A stretch of DNA of 64,000 nucleotides from an uncultured Pelagibacteraceae bacterium (GTDB lineage Bacteria > Pseudomonadota > Alphaproteobacteria > Pelagibacterales > Pelagibacteraceae). Where the stretch lies: the NCBI GenBank assembly GCA_902588965.1, contig CACIRD010000001.1:124001-188000 (forward strand), written 5' to 3'. The notes under the pieces are model-generated. The model was not told the DNA's origin. It did no database searches and saw nothing but the letters and a program-made list of their open reading frames with translations. Positions 1 to 8,422 of this stretch are shown here, piece after piece. A program made the translations under genes and the position numbers. Position 1 is the stretch's first letter; every line of letters starts with the position of its first letter.

Positions 1-252
1 GCTACTTTTGGAACTAAAGAACTTTCTGAAAATATAATCAAGTCTTTAGAAAATAGAAAAGCATGTTTAATGTCAAATCATGGACAGGTTGCATTTGGAC
101 AAAATTTAAAACAAGCTTTCGAGCTTGCAGAAGAAGTTGAAAATATTTGCCATCAATACATAAATACAATAAAGTTAGGAGAGCCCAAGATTCTTTCATT
201 TGCAGAGATGCAAAAAATTTTGGAAAAAATAAAAAGTTATAAAAAAGGATAA
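1..252 (+). CDS. Class II aldolase/adducin family protein (FucA-like), C-terminal part
   Basis: The frame is open from the first base and lacks a start, so the gene is cut by the window edge; 83 codons remain. The visible part is the C-terminal end of the zinc-dependent class II aldolase fold (L-fuculose-phosphate aldolase, ribulose-phosphate epimerase and adducin relatives). The telling motif is SNHGQVAFG at about residues 25-33, where family members carry a conserved Asn-His-Gly that contributes a zinc ligand, followed by the helix AEEVENICHQY. The substrate cannot be told from this fragment. It ends 6 bp before the polyamine gene, so the two are probably co-transcribed. Confidence 0.75.
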   Translation, partial: ATFGTKELSENIIKSLENRKACLMSNHGQVAFGQNLKQAFELAEEVENICHQYINTIKLGEPKILSFAEMQKILEKIKSYKKG

Positions 253-258
253 TTTTTT

Positions 259-1299
259 ATGGGTAAAGTAGGGGAGCACATTACTCTTGATATATTGGGG
301 ACAGTAAAAGAATATGAGCCAAAATTCTTTGAAAAGTTGGTTTATAAAATAGCAAAAAAAGCAAAAGTAACTGTACTTGAAATATCTAAATATAAATTTC
401 AACCTCAAGGGTTTACTTTAGTAGCGTTACTTGCTGAAAGCCATATAAGTTTTCATACTTTTCCGGAAAAAGGAATTATTAGTTTTGATTTTTTTACATG
501 TGGAAAAGTAAATCCTATTGTAGCACTTGATGTAATAAAAAAGGAAATTAAACACAAAAGAATAGTTAAGAAAGAATTTAATAGAGACACTGTAAGTTTA
601 TATGATGATATTTATAGTTCTCCTGGACTTAAAAAATACTATATGGTTAAAAATGTTTTAGAAGATTTTACTTCAAAAGTTGGTCAACATATAGAAATTT
701 TAGATTTAGAACAATTTGGCAAATCTTTATTTATAGATAATGAACTTCAAGTAGCTGAAAGCGATGAACATTTATATAGTTCAACTTTCGTAAATTCTGG
801 GATTAAATTAAATCCAGATAAAGATAAATCTGCAATAATCGGCGGTGGAGATGGAGGTGTTGCAAGAGAATTAATCTCAAAAGGCTTTAACTTAATAGAT
901 TGGTACGAGTTAGATCCAGAGGTAGTAAATGTTTGTGAAAAGCATTTGTCTAAAATAGGAGATAAAGCAACAACAAAGAATTCTGTGAAGTGTTTTTGGG
1001 GAGATGCCTTTGAAAGTATAAAAAAAGTTGAAGACAATAAATATGACAAAATATTTGTTGATTTGAATGATGATCAATATTGTATAGATCTAGCGGCAAA
1101 AAATATTAATTCTTTGAAAAGAATTTTAAAATCAAATGGAACCATTACAGCCCAAGTCGGAAGTAGAGATAAGAAACCTCAACAGGTGAAAAAGTGGCTA
1201 AATTTATTTGAAAAAAGCTTTGGTAATACATCTTTAGATAGAATTTATATTCCAAGTTTTGATTGTTCCTGGAACTTTGCGTCCTCACTAAATAAATAA
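259..1299 (+). CDS. Fused S-adenosylmethionine decarboxylase / spermidine synthase
   Basis: 346 residues with two complete enzyme modules. Residues 1 to about 120 are a bacterial-type AdoMet decarboxylase: AESHISFHTFPE (59-70) holds the Glu60-Ser61 self-cleavage site whose serine becomes the pyruvoyl cofactor, with His66 and the Cys81 of FFTCG as expected catalytic residues. From about residue 125 it is an aminopropyltransferase: GGGDGGVARE begins at 195 (decarboxylated-AdoMet site) and YELDPE at 216. Together they would turn AdoMet plus a diamine into spermidine in the cytoplasm. The usual acidic DSSDP-type motif is replaced by FVDLNDD near 266, so the diamine preference is uncertain. Self-cleavage at Ser61 would release an N-terminal beta chain and leave the synthase attached to the alpha chain. 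The weak ribosome site AAGGA lies about 8 bp before the ATG. Confidence 0.88.
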   Translation: MGKVGEHITLDILGTVKEYEPKFFEKLVYKIAKKAKVTVLEISKYKFQPQGFTLVALLAESHISFHTFPEKGIISFDFFTCGKVNPIVALDVIKKEIKHKRIVKKEFNRDTVSLYDDIYSSPGLKKYYMVKNVLEDFTSKVGQHIEILDLEQFGKSLFIDNELQVAESDEHLYSSTFVNSGIKLNPDKDKSAIIGGGDGGVARELISKGFNLIDWYELDPEVVNVCEKHLSKIGDKATTKNSVKCFWGDAFESIKKVEDNKYDKIFVDLNDDQYCIDLAAKNINSLKRILKSNGTITAQVGSRDKKPQQVKKWLNLFEKSFGNTSLDRIYIPSFDCSWNFASSLNK

Positions 1300-1356
1300 T
1301 TTCTTTTTAATTTTTTAATTTTGTGAAATAATTCATTAAATATATTTGGAGGGAAA

Positions 1357-2184
1357 ATGAATATAATTAAAAGATTCAGCTTAGGAATATTGATAACGCT
1401 ATTTTTAACAATATCTGCTAATGCTGACAAAATAAGAATAGGAACTGAAGGCGCTTACCCACCCTGGAATTCAAAAGATGAGTCAGGCAAACTAATCGGA
1501 TTTGAAGTTGAGCTAGCTTGGACGCTTTGTAGATATATAGGTCAACAATGTGTTATCGTTGAACAGGATTGGGATGGGATGATACCAGCACTTATAATGA
1601 GAAAGTTTGATGCAATAATGGCAGGAATGTCAATTACTGCAGAAAGACAAAAAGCAATTAGCTTTTCTCAAGGTTATGCAGATGAAGTTGCTTCATTAGC
1701 GGTAATGAAAGGATCTAGTCTTGAAGGTTTAGATACACCTGCTGGGATTAATTTAACTAAACCTAATGCTGCAGCTAAAAAAGCTTTAAAAACTCTTACA
1801 GCAGCTTTAGCTGGAAAAACAGTATGTGTTCAAACTGCTACAATCCACCAAAACTTTTTAGACTCGGGTGATGTTGGAAAAGTAAACGTAAGAACTTACA
1901 AAACACAAGATGAAGTTAACTTAGATTTAGCATCAGGAAGATGTGATGCAGCATTAGCTGCTGCGGTTGCATTTAGTGATTATGCAGAAAAATCTGGCAA
2001 GCCAGTTGTTTTAACTGGACCTACTTTTTCAGGTGGTGCATTTGGTAATGGTGTAGGAGTTGGTATAAGAAAAGATGATACTGAACTTTTAAATGCTTTT
2101 AATAAAGCAATTAATAAAGCAAGAAAGAACGGAGACATTAGTAGAATTGCTACTAAATGGTTCGGTTTCGACGCTTCTATGTAA
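1357..2184 (+). CDS. Polar amino-acid ABC transporter, periplasmic binding protein
   Basis: 275 residues of the HisJ/ArgT/OccT family (type II periplasmic binding fold). Residues 1-23 are a signal peptide ending ANA, and the mature protein begins DKIRIGTEGAYPPWN, the typical first strand of lysine/arginine/ornithine binders. DWDGMIPALIMRKFDAIMAGMSIT near 68-91 is the family signature region that precedes the ligand-carboxylate arginine in AERQK. A GGAGGG ribosome site sits 4 bp before the ATG. The two permease genes follow after a hairpin; no ATPase gene follows them. A basic amino acid or opine is the likely ligand by family resemblance only. Confidence 0.85.
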   Translation: MNIIKRFSLGILITLFLTISANADKIRIGTEGAYPPWNSKDESGKLIGFEVELAWTLCRYIGQQCVIVEQDWDGMIPALIMRKFDAIMAGMSITAERQKAISFSQGYADEVASLAVMKGSSLEGLDTPAGINLTKPNAAAKKALKTLTAALAGKTVCVQTATIHQNFLDSGDVGKVNVRTYKTQDEVNLDLASGRCDAALAAAVAFSDYAEKSGKPVVLTGPTFSGGAFGNGVGVGIRKDDTELLNAFNKAINKARKNGDISRIATKWFGFDASM

Positions 2185-2198
2185 TTTATTTAAGATTT

Positions 2199-2221
2199 GG
2201 CGGCTATAATATATAGTCGCC
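2199..2221 (+). terminator. Hairpin between binding-protein and permease genes
   Basis: GGCGGCTATA (2199-2208) pairs with TATAGTCGCC (2212-2221) around a 3-nt loop: ten pairs with one G-T. No T-run follows, so it is a poor intrinsic terminator. It may instead stabilise the 3' end of the binding-protein mRNA or damp translation of the permease whose ATG is 7 bp later. Confidence 0.6.
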
Positions 2222-2228
2222 AGTCTGT

Positions 2229-2921
2229 ATGGAACTTCTTTCATTTGGAGATACTGGTTGGGGTGATGAATTATTTTATGCAACTCTAATGACTATAGCT
2301 GTGTCAATCACAGCTATGTTAATAGGTTTTCTTTTTGCATTAATATTTACTCCACTTAAATTATCCAAAAATAAATTTTTTAATTTTATTGGAAATTCTT
2401 ACACAACAGTAATTAGAGGTGTTCCAGAATTATTAGTAATTTATTTATTTTTTTTTGGAGGTAGTGGTGCCGTTATGTATGTAGCATCAATATTTGGTTA
2501 CAATGAATATATTGAAATTAACGCATTTATAACAGGATCATTCGCTATCGGTATTATATCTGGCGCATATTCAACAGAAGTTTTTAGAGGGGCTATTCAA
2601 TCTATAGACAAAGGACAGTTTGAAGCTTCACAAGTTTTAGGACTTAAAAGATTTGTTTATTTTTTTAGAGTAATCATGCCCCAAATGTTAAGATTGGCAA
2701 TTCCCAATTTAAGTAATGTTTGGCAAATTACTTTAAAAGATACCTCGTTAATATCTGTTACAGGTCTAGTTGAAATAATGAGACAATCATATATTGCTGC
2801 CGGATCAACTAGAGATCCACTTTTCTTTTATTCATTTGCGGCTGTTTTATATTTATTACTCACATTTTTAAGCATGAAGCTGATTAATAGACTAGAAATT
2901 AAATATAGTAGAGGTTTTTAA
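2229..2921 (+). CDS. Amino-acid ABC transporter permease (HisQ/OccQ-like)
   Basis: 230 residues, an inner-membrane permease of the His/Glu/Gln/Arg family with about five membrane segments. The cytoplasmic coupling loop that docks on the ATPase is visible as EASQVLGLKRFVYFFRVIMPQMLRLAIPNL (130s to 150s, EAA-like pattern with the G-x-x-x-x-x-x-x-P core). TVIRGVPELLVIYL is the family's RGTPLLVQ-type motif. The ATG follows a hairpin directly and there is no good Shine-Dalgarno, suggesting modest translation. It overlaps the next permease by one base (TAATG). It would pair with the downstream permease to form the heterodimeric channel for the binding protein at 1357. Confidence 0.85.
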   Translation: MELLSFGDTGWGDELFYATLMTIAVSITAMLIGFLFALIFTPLKLSKNKFFNFIGNSYTTVIRGVPELLVIYLFFFGGSGAVMYVASIFGYNEYIEINAFITGSFAIGIISGAYSTEVFRGAIQSIDKGQFEASQVLGLKRFVYFFRVIMPQMLRLAIPNLSNVWQITLKDTSLISVTGLVEIMRQSYIAAGSTRDPLFFYSFAAVLYLLLTFLSMKLINRLEIKYSRGF

Positions 2922-3595
2922 TGGACATTAATTTAATGATAACTAGTTTTCCAAAATTATTAAGTGCTACTGTTGTAACACTAAAACTGTTATCTTTATC
3001 TTTATTTTTTGGCTTATTTATTGGTTTGCTATTTGCAATTTTAAGATTAAATAAAAATATATTCATAAATAAATTTGCTTATGGCTATTCTTATGTGTTT
3101 AGAGGAACGCCACTACTTGTTCAAATATTTATTATTTATTTTGGTTTAGGCCAAATAGAATACTTTAGATCAACATTTTTATGGGTTATTTTTAAAGAAC
3201 CTTACTGGTGTGCAATTATAGCATTTGCTTTAAATACTGGCGCATATACTTCAGAGATTCTTAGATCAGCATTTCAAACAATAAAACCTGGTTTTATAGA
3301 AGCTGGAAAGAGCCTAGGCATTTCAAATAAAATTATTTTTTATAAAATTCAAATACCAATAGCTATTAGGCAATCTTTACCAGCCTATGGTAATGAAATA
3401 ATATTAATGCTCAAAGGAACTTCTTTAGCTAGCACAGTAACATTGATGGATTTGACTGGAGTCGCAAAATATATAATTTCTACAACATTTAAACCTATAG
3501 AAGTATTTATTGTTGCAGGTAGTATTTATTTATTTATGACTTTTGTAATTCATAATTTAATAAAATTTTTAGAGAAAAAATACGGATATTCTTGA
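2921..3595 (+). CDS. Amino-acid ABC transporter permease (HisM/OccM-like)
   Basis: 224 residues, second membrane subunit of the same importer. It shows the YVFRGTPLLVQIFIIYFGLG signature near residues 60-79 and the ATPase-docking loop EAGKSLGISNKIIFYKIQIP followed by ALPAYGNE-like QSLPAYGNE. It starts on the shared base of TAATG with the preceding permease, so translation is coupled. Its stop codon overlaps the next ATG (TGATG). No ATPase gene is found in this cluster; the nearest is at 7585. Confidence 0.85.
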   Translation: MDINLMITSFPKLLSATVVTLKLLSLSLFFGLFIGLLFAILRLNKNIFINKFAYGYSYVFRGTPLLVQIFIIYFGLGQIEYFRSTFLWVIFKEPYWCAIIAFALNTGAYTSEILRSAFQTIKPGFIEAGKSLGISNKIIFYKIQIPIAIRQSLPAYGNEIILMLKGTSLASTVTLMDLTGVAKYIISTTFKPIEVFIVAGSIYLFMTFVIHNLIKFLEKKYGYS

Positions 3596-4422
3596 TGCCA
3601 AATTTAACAGTCAAACAAATAGATCATTATAATAAAAAAGGTTATATATCTGAGTTAAATGTATTAACCACAAAACAAGCTAAAGAAATTAGGTGTGAGA
3701 TAGAAAAAATTGAAAAAGAGTGGCCAAATTCTTTAGATGGAATTAATCGAAATTATGTTCATCTAATATCGCCTATTTTAAATGAAGTATGTTTAAACAA
3801 AAATATATTAGATGCAGTGGAAAGTATTATTGGAAAAAATATACTTATATGCGGAACTACTTTATTTATTAAAAATCCTTATGAGAAAGGCTTTGTCAGC
3901 TTTCATCAAGATGCAAAATATATTGGATTGGAACCCCATAACTGGGTAACTGCATGGATAGCAGTAACAAACTCAAATGAAAATAATGGCTGTATGAGAA
4001 TGCTACCAGGATCTCATATTGAAGATTTAAAATATCATAATGAAAATTTCGATGAGGGGAATCTATTGACACGTGGCCAAACGATAGAAAACGTTAGTCT
4101 AGAAATGACAGAGCCAATAGTTCTTAAAGCTGGACAGATGTCTTTACATCATCCCAAAGTTGTTCACGGATCTGGAATTAATAAAAGTAAAGATAGAAGA
4201 ATTGGTTTTGTTGTTCAAAGTTATATAGGAAGTAATGTAGATCAAGTTCTTGGAAAAATGTATGTTCAAAAAGCTAGAGGCGAAGATAATTTTAAATATC
4301 ATGAATATTCTAATATTCCAATTAAATTAATGGGTTTAAATGAAATAAATTCTAGAAATATTGCTAACAATGAGTTATCAAAAATTTTTTATAAAGGTTC
4401 TGAAAAGATAGGAAAATATTAA
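3595..4422 (+). CDS. Phytanoyl-CoA dioxygenase (PhyH) family protein
   Basis: 275 residues from the ATG at 3595; a TTG one codon upstream is possible but the TGATG overlap with the permease favours ATG. This is an Fe(II)/2-oxoglutarate oxygenase: His104-Gln-Asp106 (FHQDAKY) and His191 (VVHGSG) form the 2-His-1-carboxylate iron site and Arg201/Arg202 (KDRRIGF) can bind 2-oxoglutarate. CMRMLPGSH near 140 is also typical. The family hydroxylates many small molecules, including acyl-CoAs, ectoine and alkaloids; the substrate here is unknown. Its place between two solute importers suggests it acts on an imported compound, which is inference. Confidence 0.8.
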   Translation: MPNLTVKQIDHYNKKGYISELNVLTTKQAKEIRCEIEKIEKEWPNSLDGINRNYVHLISPILNEVCLNKNILDAVESIIGKNILICGTTLFIKNPYEKGFVSFHQDAKYIGLEPHNWVTAWIAVTNSNENNGCMRMLPGSHIEDLKYHNENFDEGNLLTRGQTIENVSLEMTEPIVLKAGQMSLHHPKVVHGSGINKSKDRRIGFVVQSYIGSNVDQVLGKMYVQKARGEDNFKYHEYSNIPIKLMGLNEINSRNIANNELSKIFYKGSEKIGKY

Positions 4423-4423
4423 A

Positions 4424-5200
4424 ATGAACTGCATAATCAAATTAATTAATTATTGTCCAGTTAAGTCTCTATCATTTCAAAGCATAAATTCGTGTAATAT
4501 TTCAAAAGATAACGGAATGCCAAATGATAGAATTTTCGCATTTTCTAGAGGCATAGATCTAGATAAAGCAGTTATTATTCAAGATAACCCAAAGGAAAGA
4601 AAACTAAATAATTTTTTAACTTTAAAAAATTCGCCAGTTTTAAACAAGTATAATTTTTTTTATGAAAGTAAAAAATTAACTCTAATTTTTGAAGAAAAAG
4701 ATATAATTACGATTAATCCACTTGATATGGAAGAAAGAATAAAATTATCTAGCAAAATACTTGAGTTAGAAACTTCTTTAGTAAAACCAATTTTTCTTTT
4801 GCAAAATCAAGATTTTCCATTTTACGACACATCTCATTCAAACAACGTATTCAACTCAATATCTTTAATTAATATTAATAGCATTTTAGATTTCGAGAAA
4901 AAAATTGACGATAAAGTAGAACTTCAAAGATTTAGAGGAAATTTTTATGTAGATGGTATTGAAGCGTGGGAAGAACGTAACTGGATAGGCAAAACAATTA
5001 AAATAAATGACACTTCTTTTAAAGTGGAAAAAAATATTCCAAGGTGTGTTGCTATTAATTTAAAACCTAAAACGGATGATAACTCATTAAATTTACTCAA
5101 ATCATTAAAAAAAACTTATGATCATTTTGATATGGGGATTTATTTGACAGCGCTGAATAGTGGATCAATAGAGGTAGGGAATAAAGTAGAATTAAAGTAG
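4424..5200 (+). CDS. MOSC domain-containing protein
   Basis: 258 residues, one base after the PhyH-like stop. An N-terminal beta-barrel (INYCPVKSLSFQSI) is followed by a MOSC domain with QRFRGNFYVDGIEAWEE (about 168-184), WIGKTIKI and IPRCVAINL, whose Cys208 is the conserved cysteine that can hold sulfur or the molybdenum cofactor. Relatives are YcbX/mARC-like reductases and sulfur carriers. No molybdoenzyme or ferredoxin domain is attached, so only sulfur or Moco handling can be proposed. The gene ends in an 11-bp tandem repeat that carries the stop codon. Confidence 0.78.
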   Translation: MNCIIKLINYCPVKSLSFQSINSCNISKDNGMPNDRIFAFSRGIDLDKAVIIQDNPKERKLNNFLTLKNSPVLNKYNFFYESKKLTLIFEEKDIITINPLDMEERIKLSSKILELETSLVKPIFLLQNQDFPFYDTSHSNNVFNSISLININSILDFEKKIDDKVELQRFRGNFYVDGIEAWEERNWIGKTIKINDTSFKVEKNIPRCVAINLKPKTDDNSLNLLKSLKKTYDHFDMGIYLTALNSGSIEVGNKVELK

Positions 5201-5204
5201 AATT
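5183..5204 (+). repeat. 11-bp tandem duplication across a stop codon
   Basis: AAAGTAGAATT occurs twice without a gap (5183-5193 and 5194-5204), followed by AAAG of a third start. The first copy is read as coding sequence; because 11 is not a multiple of 3, the second copy supplies the in-frame TAG stop at 5198-5200. Confidence 0.9.
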
Positions 5205-5314
5205 AAAGAAGTAATTGAAAGTGCAATCAACCTATAATTGTAATTTTTTCACACTATACAAATTACCTTAACTTTGATTTAATTTCTTAATTAAAACTTA
5301 ATAAAGGGGAACTT

Positions 5315-6160
5315 ATGAAAAGATTAATAAAATCGTTAACAGTTTTACTTGTTATTCTTTTTAGCATTTCATCTGTTAATGCAAAAACATTAACTGAAAG
5401 ACTTGCTGACGGACACAAGCTTAGACTAGGTTTTGGTACAGCTGTTCCATGGGCTTACGCCGGTGATAATGGTGAAGCTTTAGGGTTTGTAAACATGATA
5501 GCACTAACTGTACTTGAAGAAATGGGTATTAAAGAACATGAAACAAAAGTTTTTGAATGGTCAGGATTAATACCAGGATTAAATGCGGATCGTGCTGATA
5601 TGATTACAGGCGGTATGTATATTTTAAAAAGTAGATGTGCAAATATGGATTTTTCAGATCCTATAGGAGTTTTTGGAGATGCAATGTTAGTTCCAAAGGG
5701 GAATCCAAAAAACATAAACAACTACGCTGATGTAATTAAAACTGGTGCTAAATTAGTAACAGGAACAGGTTTTAACACTGTTGAAGCTGCTAAAAAGTAT
5801 GGTGTACCGGATAGCCAAATGCTTTTAGTTGAAGGTGAAGTTGGAATATTAGCCGCAATGAAAGCTGGTAGAGCAGATGTGGCAGTTCAAACATTTTTTG
5901 GTGCCAAAGAACACGAAAAAAAAACAAATGGTAAATTTGAAGTTACTGATCCAAAACTAATGCCAAAAGAAACTTTAAATGTTGTAGGTATAGGGTTTAG
6001 AAAAGGTGATGACAAATTTAGAGAAGCATTTAATGCTGCTCTAGCAAAAGTTATGGCCAACCCTGCAAAAATGTTGAAGAGAGCTGGAAAGTATGGGTAT
6101 GATAAAGCTCAGCTACCTCCACCAGATATGAGTACTGCGTGGGCTTGTTCAACTAAATAA
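5315..6160 (+). CDS. ehuB: Ectoine/hydroxyectoine-type ABC transporter, binding protein
   Basis: 281 residues: signal peptide to Ala23 (SSVNA), then a type II periplasmic binding protein. The pattern EWSGLIPGLNADRADMITGGMYILKSRC near 85-112 is like EhuB, as are VPKGNPK and the later GVGAAMKAGRADV-like stretch GILAAMKAGRADV. The gene order binding protein, permease, permease, ATPase equals ehuBCDA. It is preceded by AAGGGGA 7 bp before the ATG and by a 114 bp gap that must hold its promoter. The ligand could be ectoine, hydroxyectoine or another zwitterionic amino-acid-like solute; the family match is good but specificity is unproven. Confidence 0.78.
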   Translation: MKRLIKSLTVLLVILFSISSVNAKTLTERLADGHKLRLGFGTAVPWAYAGDNGEALGFVNMIALTVLEEMGIKEHETKVFEWSGLIPGLNADRADMITGGMYILKSRCANMDFSDPIGVFGDAMLVPKGNPKNINNYADVIKTGAKLVTGTGFNTVEAAKKYGVPDSQMLLVEGEVGILAAMKAGRADVAVQTFFGAKEHEKKTNGKFEVTDPKLMPKETLNVVGIGFRKGDDKFREAFNAALAKVMANPAKMLKRAGKYGYDKAQLPPPDMSTAWACSTK

Positions 6161-6179
6161 TATTAAAATATTTTTAAAT

Positions 6180-6211
6180 CAGGCGACTTTTATAAGTCGC
6201 CTGGTTTTTTT
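6180..6211 (+). terminator. Intrinsic terminator or attenuator after ehuB
   Basis: CAGGCGACTT (6180-6189) pairs perfectly with AAGTCGCCTG (6194-6203) around a TTAT loop, and a seven-T run follows at 6205-6211. It sits between the binding protein and its permeases, so it should end most transcripts after ehuB and let a fraction read on. Confidence 0.85.
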
Positions 6212-6225
6212 ATGAGGATTATAAA

Positions 6226-6897
6226 GTGAGCTATATAGAATTTTTATCTGAACATGGTACAACTTTACTCCTAGGTACAGTTACAACTGTCAAAGTTCTA
6301 GTTTGTTCAATTATTTTATATGTAGTAATTTCAATGATATTTGGATTAATGAGATTATCTAAAAATCCAATCATACAAGGAACAGCAACAGTTTATATCG
6401 AATTTTTTAGAGGAACATCATTACTTGTACAATTATTTTGGGTGTATTATGTCTTACCTTTTTTTGGATTATCATTAGAGGCATTTACCGCAGGTGTAGT
6501 TGCTTTAGGATTAAATTTTGGAGCTTATGGCGCTGAAGTAGTTAGAGCAGGAATTTTAGCTGTTCCCAGAGGTCAATGGGAAGCTGCTTTTGCATTAAAT
6601 TTTAGTCCATCAAAAAGAATAAAAAATATAATTATTCCTCAAATTTTTCCAATTATCTTACCACCAGCCGCAAATTTAACTGTAGAACTTTTAAAAGCTA
6701 CAGCTTTAGTTGCTTTGGTCACTGTAGTTGATCTAACTTTTGAAGCAAAACAAATAAATTCAATAACATGGTTATCAGCTCAGTGTTTCGGTACAGCATT
6801 ATTAATTTACTATATAATGGCTAGATTTGCACTAGTTCCTTTTCTAAGATGGTTAGAAGTTTTAGCAGCTAGAAAAGTCGGAAAGGAAAAAATATAA
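6226..6897 (+). CDS. ehuC: Ectoine-type ABC transporter permease
   Basis: 223 residues, inner-membrane permease with about five segments. YIEFFRGTSLLVQLFWVYYVLP near residues 57-78 is the polar amino-acid permease signature, and EAAFALNFSPSKRIKNIIIPQIFPIILPPAANL is the ATPase-docking loop. It begins at GTG with the ribosome site AGGA (6215-6218) 7 bp ahead; an ATG at 6212 is out of frame and stops after five codons. It lies just past the terminator-like hairpin and 3 bp before ehuD. Confidence 0.85.
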   Translation: MSYIEFLSEHGTTLLLGTVTTVKVLVCSIILYVVISMIFGLMRLSKNPIIQGTATVYIEFFRGTSLLVQLFWVYYVLPFFGLSLEAFTAGVVALGLNFGAYGAEVVRAGILAVPRGQWEAAFALNFSPSKRIKNIIIPQIFPIILPPAANLTVELLKATALVALVTVVDLTFEAKQINSITWLSAQCFGTALLIYYIMARFALVPFLRWLEVLAARKVGKEKI

Positions 6898-6900
6898 ATT

Positions 6901-7578
6901 ATGGAAATGGGATGGAGATGGGATTTTACAATTGAAATATTGCCCAAAATGGCAATAGCAACACTTAATACTATTCTTGCAGCAGGCGTAGGTTATGCAA
7001 TAGCATTGATTGTTGGGTTATTTTTTTTATTAGGACAAAGAACTCCATCAAAAATTATAAATTGGATAAACAGAGAAATAGTTGAATTTATTCGTTCAAC
7101 ACCATTATTAATACAATTATTTTTTGTCTATTTTGTATTACCACAATTTGGAATAACTTTATCGGCTTGGCTTTGTGGCATGATAACGATTGGTTTACAC
7201 TTTGGTACCTATTTATCAGAAGTTTACAGAGGTGCATTAGAAGGAGTTTCTAAAACACAATGGGAAGCATGTAGAGCTCTAAATTTTTCAACAACATATA
7301 CTTATAGAAAAATAGTATTACCACAAGCATTTCCAATAGCAATTCCAGGAATGGGAAATTACCTAGTCGGGATTTTTAAAGACACACCTTTATTATCAAC
7401 TATAGGAGTGGCAGAACTATTTCATGCTGCTACTGCTGTTGGAGGTTATAATTACAGATATTTAGAGCCTTATACAATGGTTGGATTAATATTTTTAGTA
7501 TTATCAGTGCCAGCAGCAATGTGGGTTAGAAAACTTGAAAGAGATGTTAATATATCTCAAGGAAAAATTAAAAAATAA
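6901..7578 (+). CDS. ehuD: Ectoine-type ABC transporter permease
   Basis: 225 residues, second permease of the importer. IVEFIRSTPLLIQLFFVYFVLPQFG (about 60-84) and the docking loop EACRALNFSTTYTYRKIVLPQAFPIAIPGMGNY mark the family. The C-terminal helix ends in a short lysine-rich tail. It is 3 bp from ehuC and 6 bp from ehuA, so all three are one operon. It would form the channel as a heterodimer with EhuC. Confidence 0.85.
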   Translation: MEMGWRWDFTIEILPKMAIATLNTILAAGVGYAIALIVGLFFLLGQRTPSKIINWINREIVEFIRSTPLLIQLFFVYFVLPQFGITLSAWLCGMITIGLHFGTYLSEVYRGALEGVSKTQWEACRALNFSTTYTYRKIVLPQAFPIAIPGMGNYLVGIFKDTPLLSTIGVAELFHAATAVGGYNYRYLEPYTMVGLIFLVLSVPAAMWVRKLERDVNISQGKIKK

Positions 7579-7584
7579 TTAATT

Positions 7585-8376
7585 ATGGAAAATAAAAATT
7601 CAGAAGAAATTATAGTGAAGTTTGATCAGGTCACTAAAAAATACGGTGATCTAGTAGTTTTGGATAAATTAAATTTAGATATAAAAAAAAATGAAATGGT
7701 TTCTATTATAGGACCATCTGGCTCTGGAAAAACGACTGTATTAAGAGTCTTAATGACTTTAGAAAAAATCAATGGAGGTATAATACATTTAGATGGTGAA
7801 GCCTTAACTCATATGAATGATAATGGAAAACTAGTTGAAGCTAGCGAAAAGTATTTAAGAGAAAGACGTTCCAAAATAGGAATGGTTTTTCAACAATTTA
7901 ATTTATTTCCTCACATGACAGCACTTCAAAATTGCATTGAGGCACCAGTAGAGGTTTTGGGGCTTAGCAAAGATGAAGCAGAAGCAAGAGCATTAGAACT
8001 TCTAGAACTTGTAGGTTTAACAGATAAAAAAGATCAACACCCAAGTAGGTTATCTGGCGGACAACAACAAAGAGTAGCTATAGCAAGAGCTCTAGCAATG
8101 AGACCGAAAGTTATGCTTTTAGACGAAATTACATCTGCACTTGATCCAGAAGTTGTTGGAGAGGTTTTAAATGTAATTAGATCACTAAACAAAGAACATA
8201 ATTTAACAATGATAATGGTTACGCATCAAATGGGCTTTGCAAGAGAAATATCAGATAGAGTTTGTTTTTTTAATGAAGGAAAAATATTTGAACAAGGACC
8301 CCCAGAAAAGTTGTTTGGGGATCCAAAAAATGAGAGAACAAAGCAATTTTTACACGCAGTTCTTGATGCAAATTAA
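7585..8376 (+). CDS. ehuA: Ectoine-type ABC transporter ATP-binding protein
   Basis: 263 residues, a complete polar amino-acid ABC ATPase. Walker A is GPSGSGKT (43-50), the Q-loop is [12 protein letters not shown], the signature LSGGQQQR begins at 156, Walker B is [13 protein letters not shown] with the isoleucine form seen in ectoine-type ATPases rather than DEPTSALDP, and the switch histidine is in MVTHQMGF. It energises the EhuCD channel on the cytoplasmic face. Because the importer at 1357-3595 has no ATPase of its own, this protein is a candidate for serving both; that is inference. Confidence 0.88.
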   Translation: MENKNSEEIIVKFDQVTKKYGDLVVLDKLNLDIKKNEMVSIIGPSGSGKTTVLRVLMTLEKINGGIIHLDGEALTHMNDNGKLVEASEKYLRERRSKIGMVFQQFNLFPHMTALQNCIEAPVEVLGLSKDEAEARALELLELVGLTDKKDQHPSRLSGGQQQRVAIARALAMRPKVMLLDEITSALDPEVVGEVLNVIRSLNKEHNLTMIMVTHQMGFAREISDRVCFFNEGKIFEQGPPEKLFGDPKNERTKQFLHAVLDAN

Positions 8377-8422
8377 AAAGTTTAATACTAGTTGATATAA
8401 ATCTTTTATAATTTTCTTAATA

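Noticed and set aside
747..1049. Antisense open frames such as the one within the polyamine gene (and similar ones at 24979-25374 and 53512-53820)
   Set aside because: They are Ser/Pro/Leu-rich shadows of well-identified genes and have no ribosome site or family.
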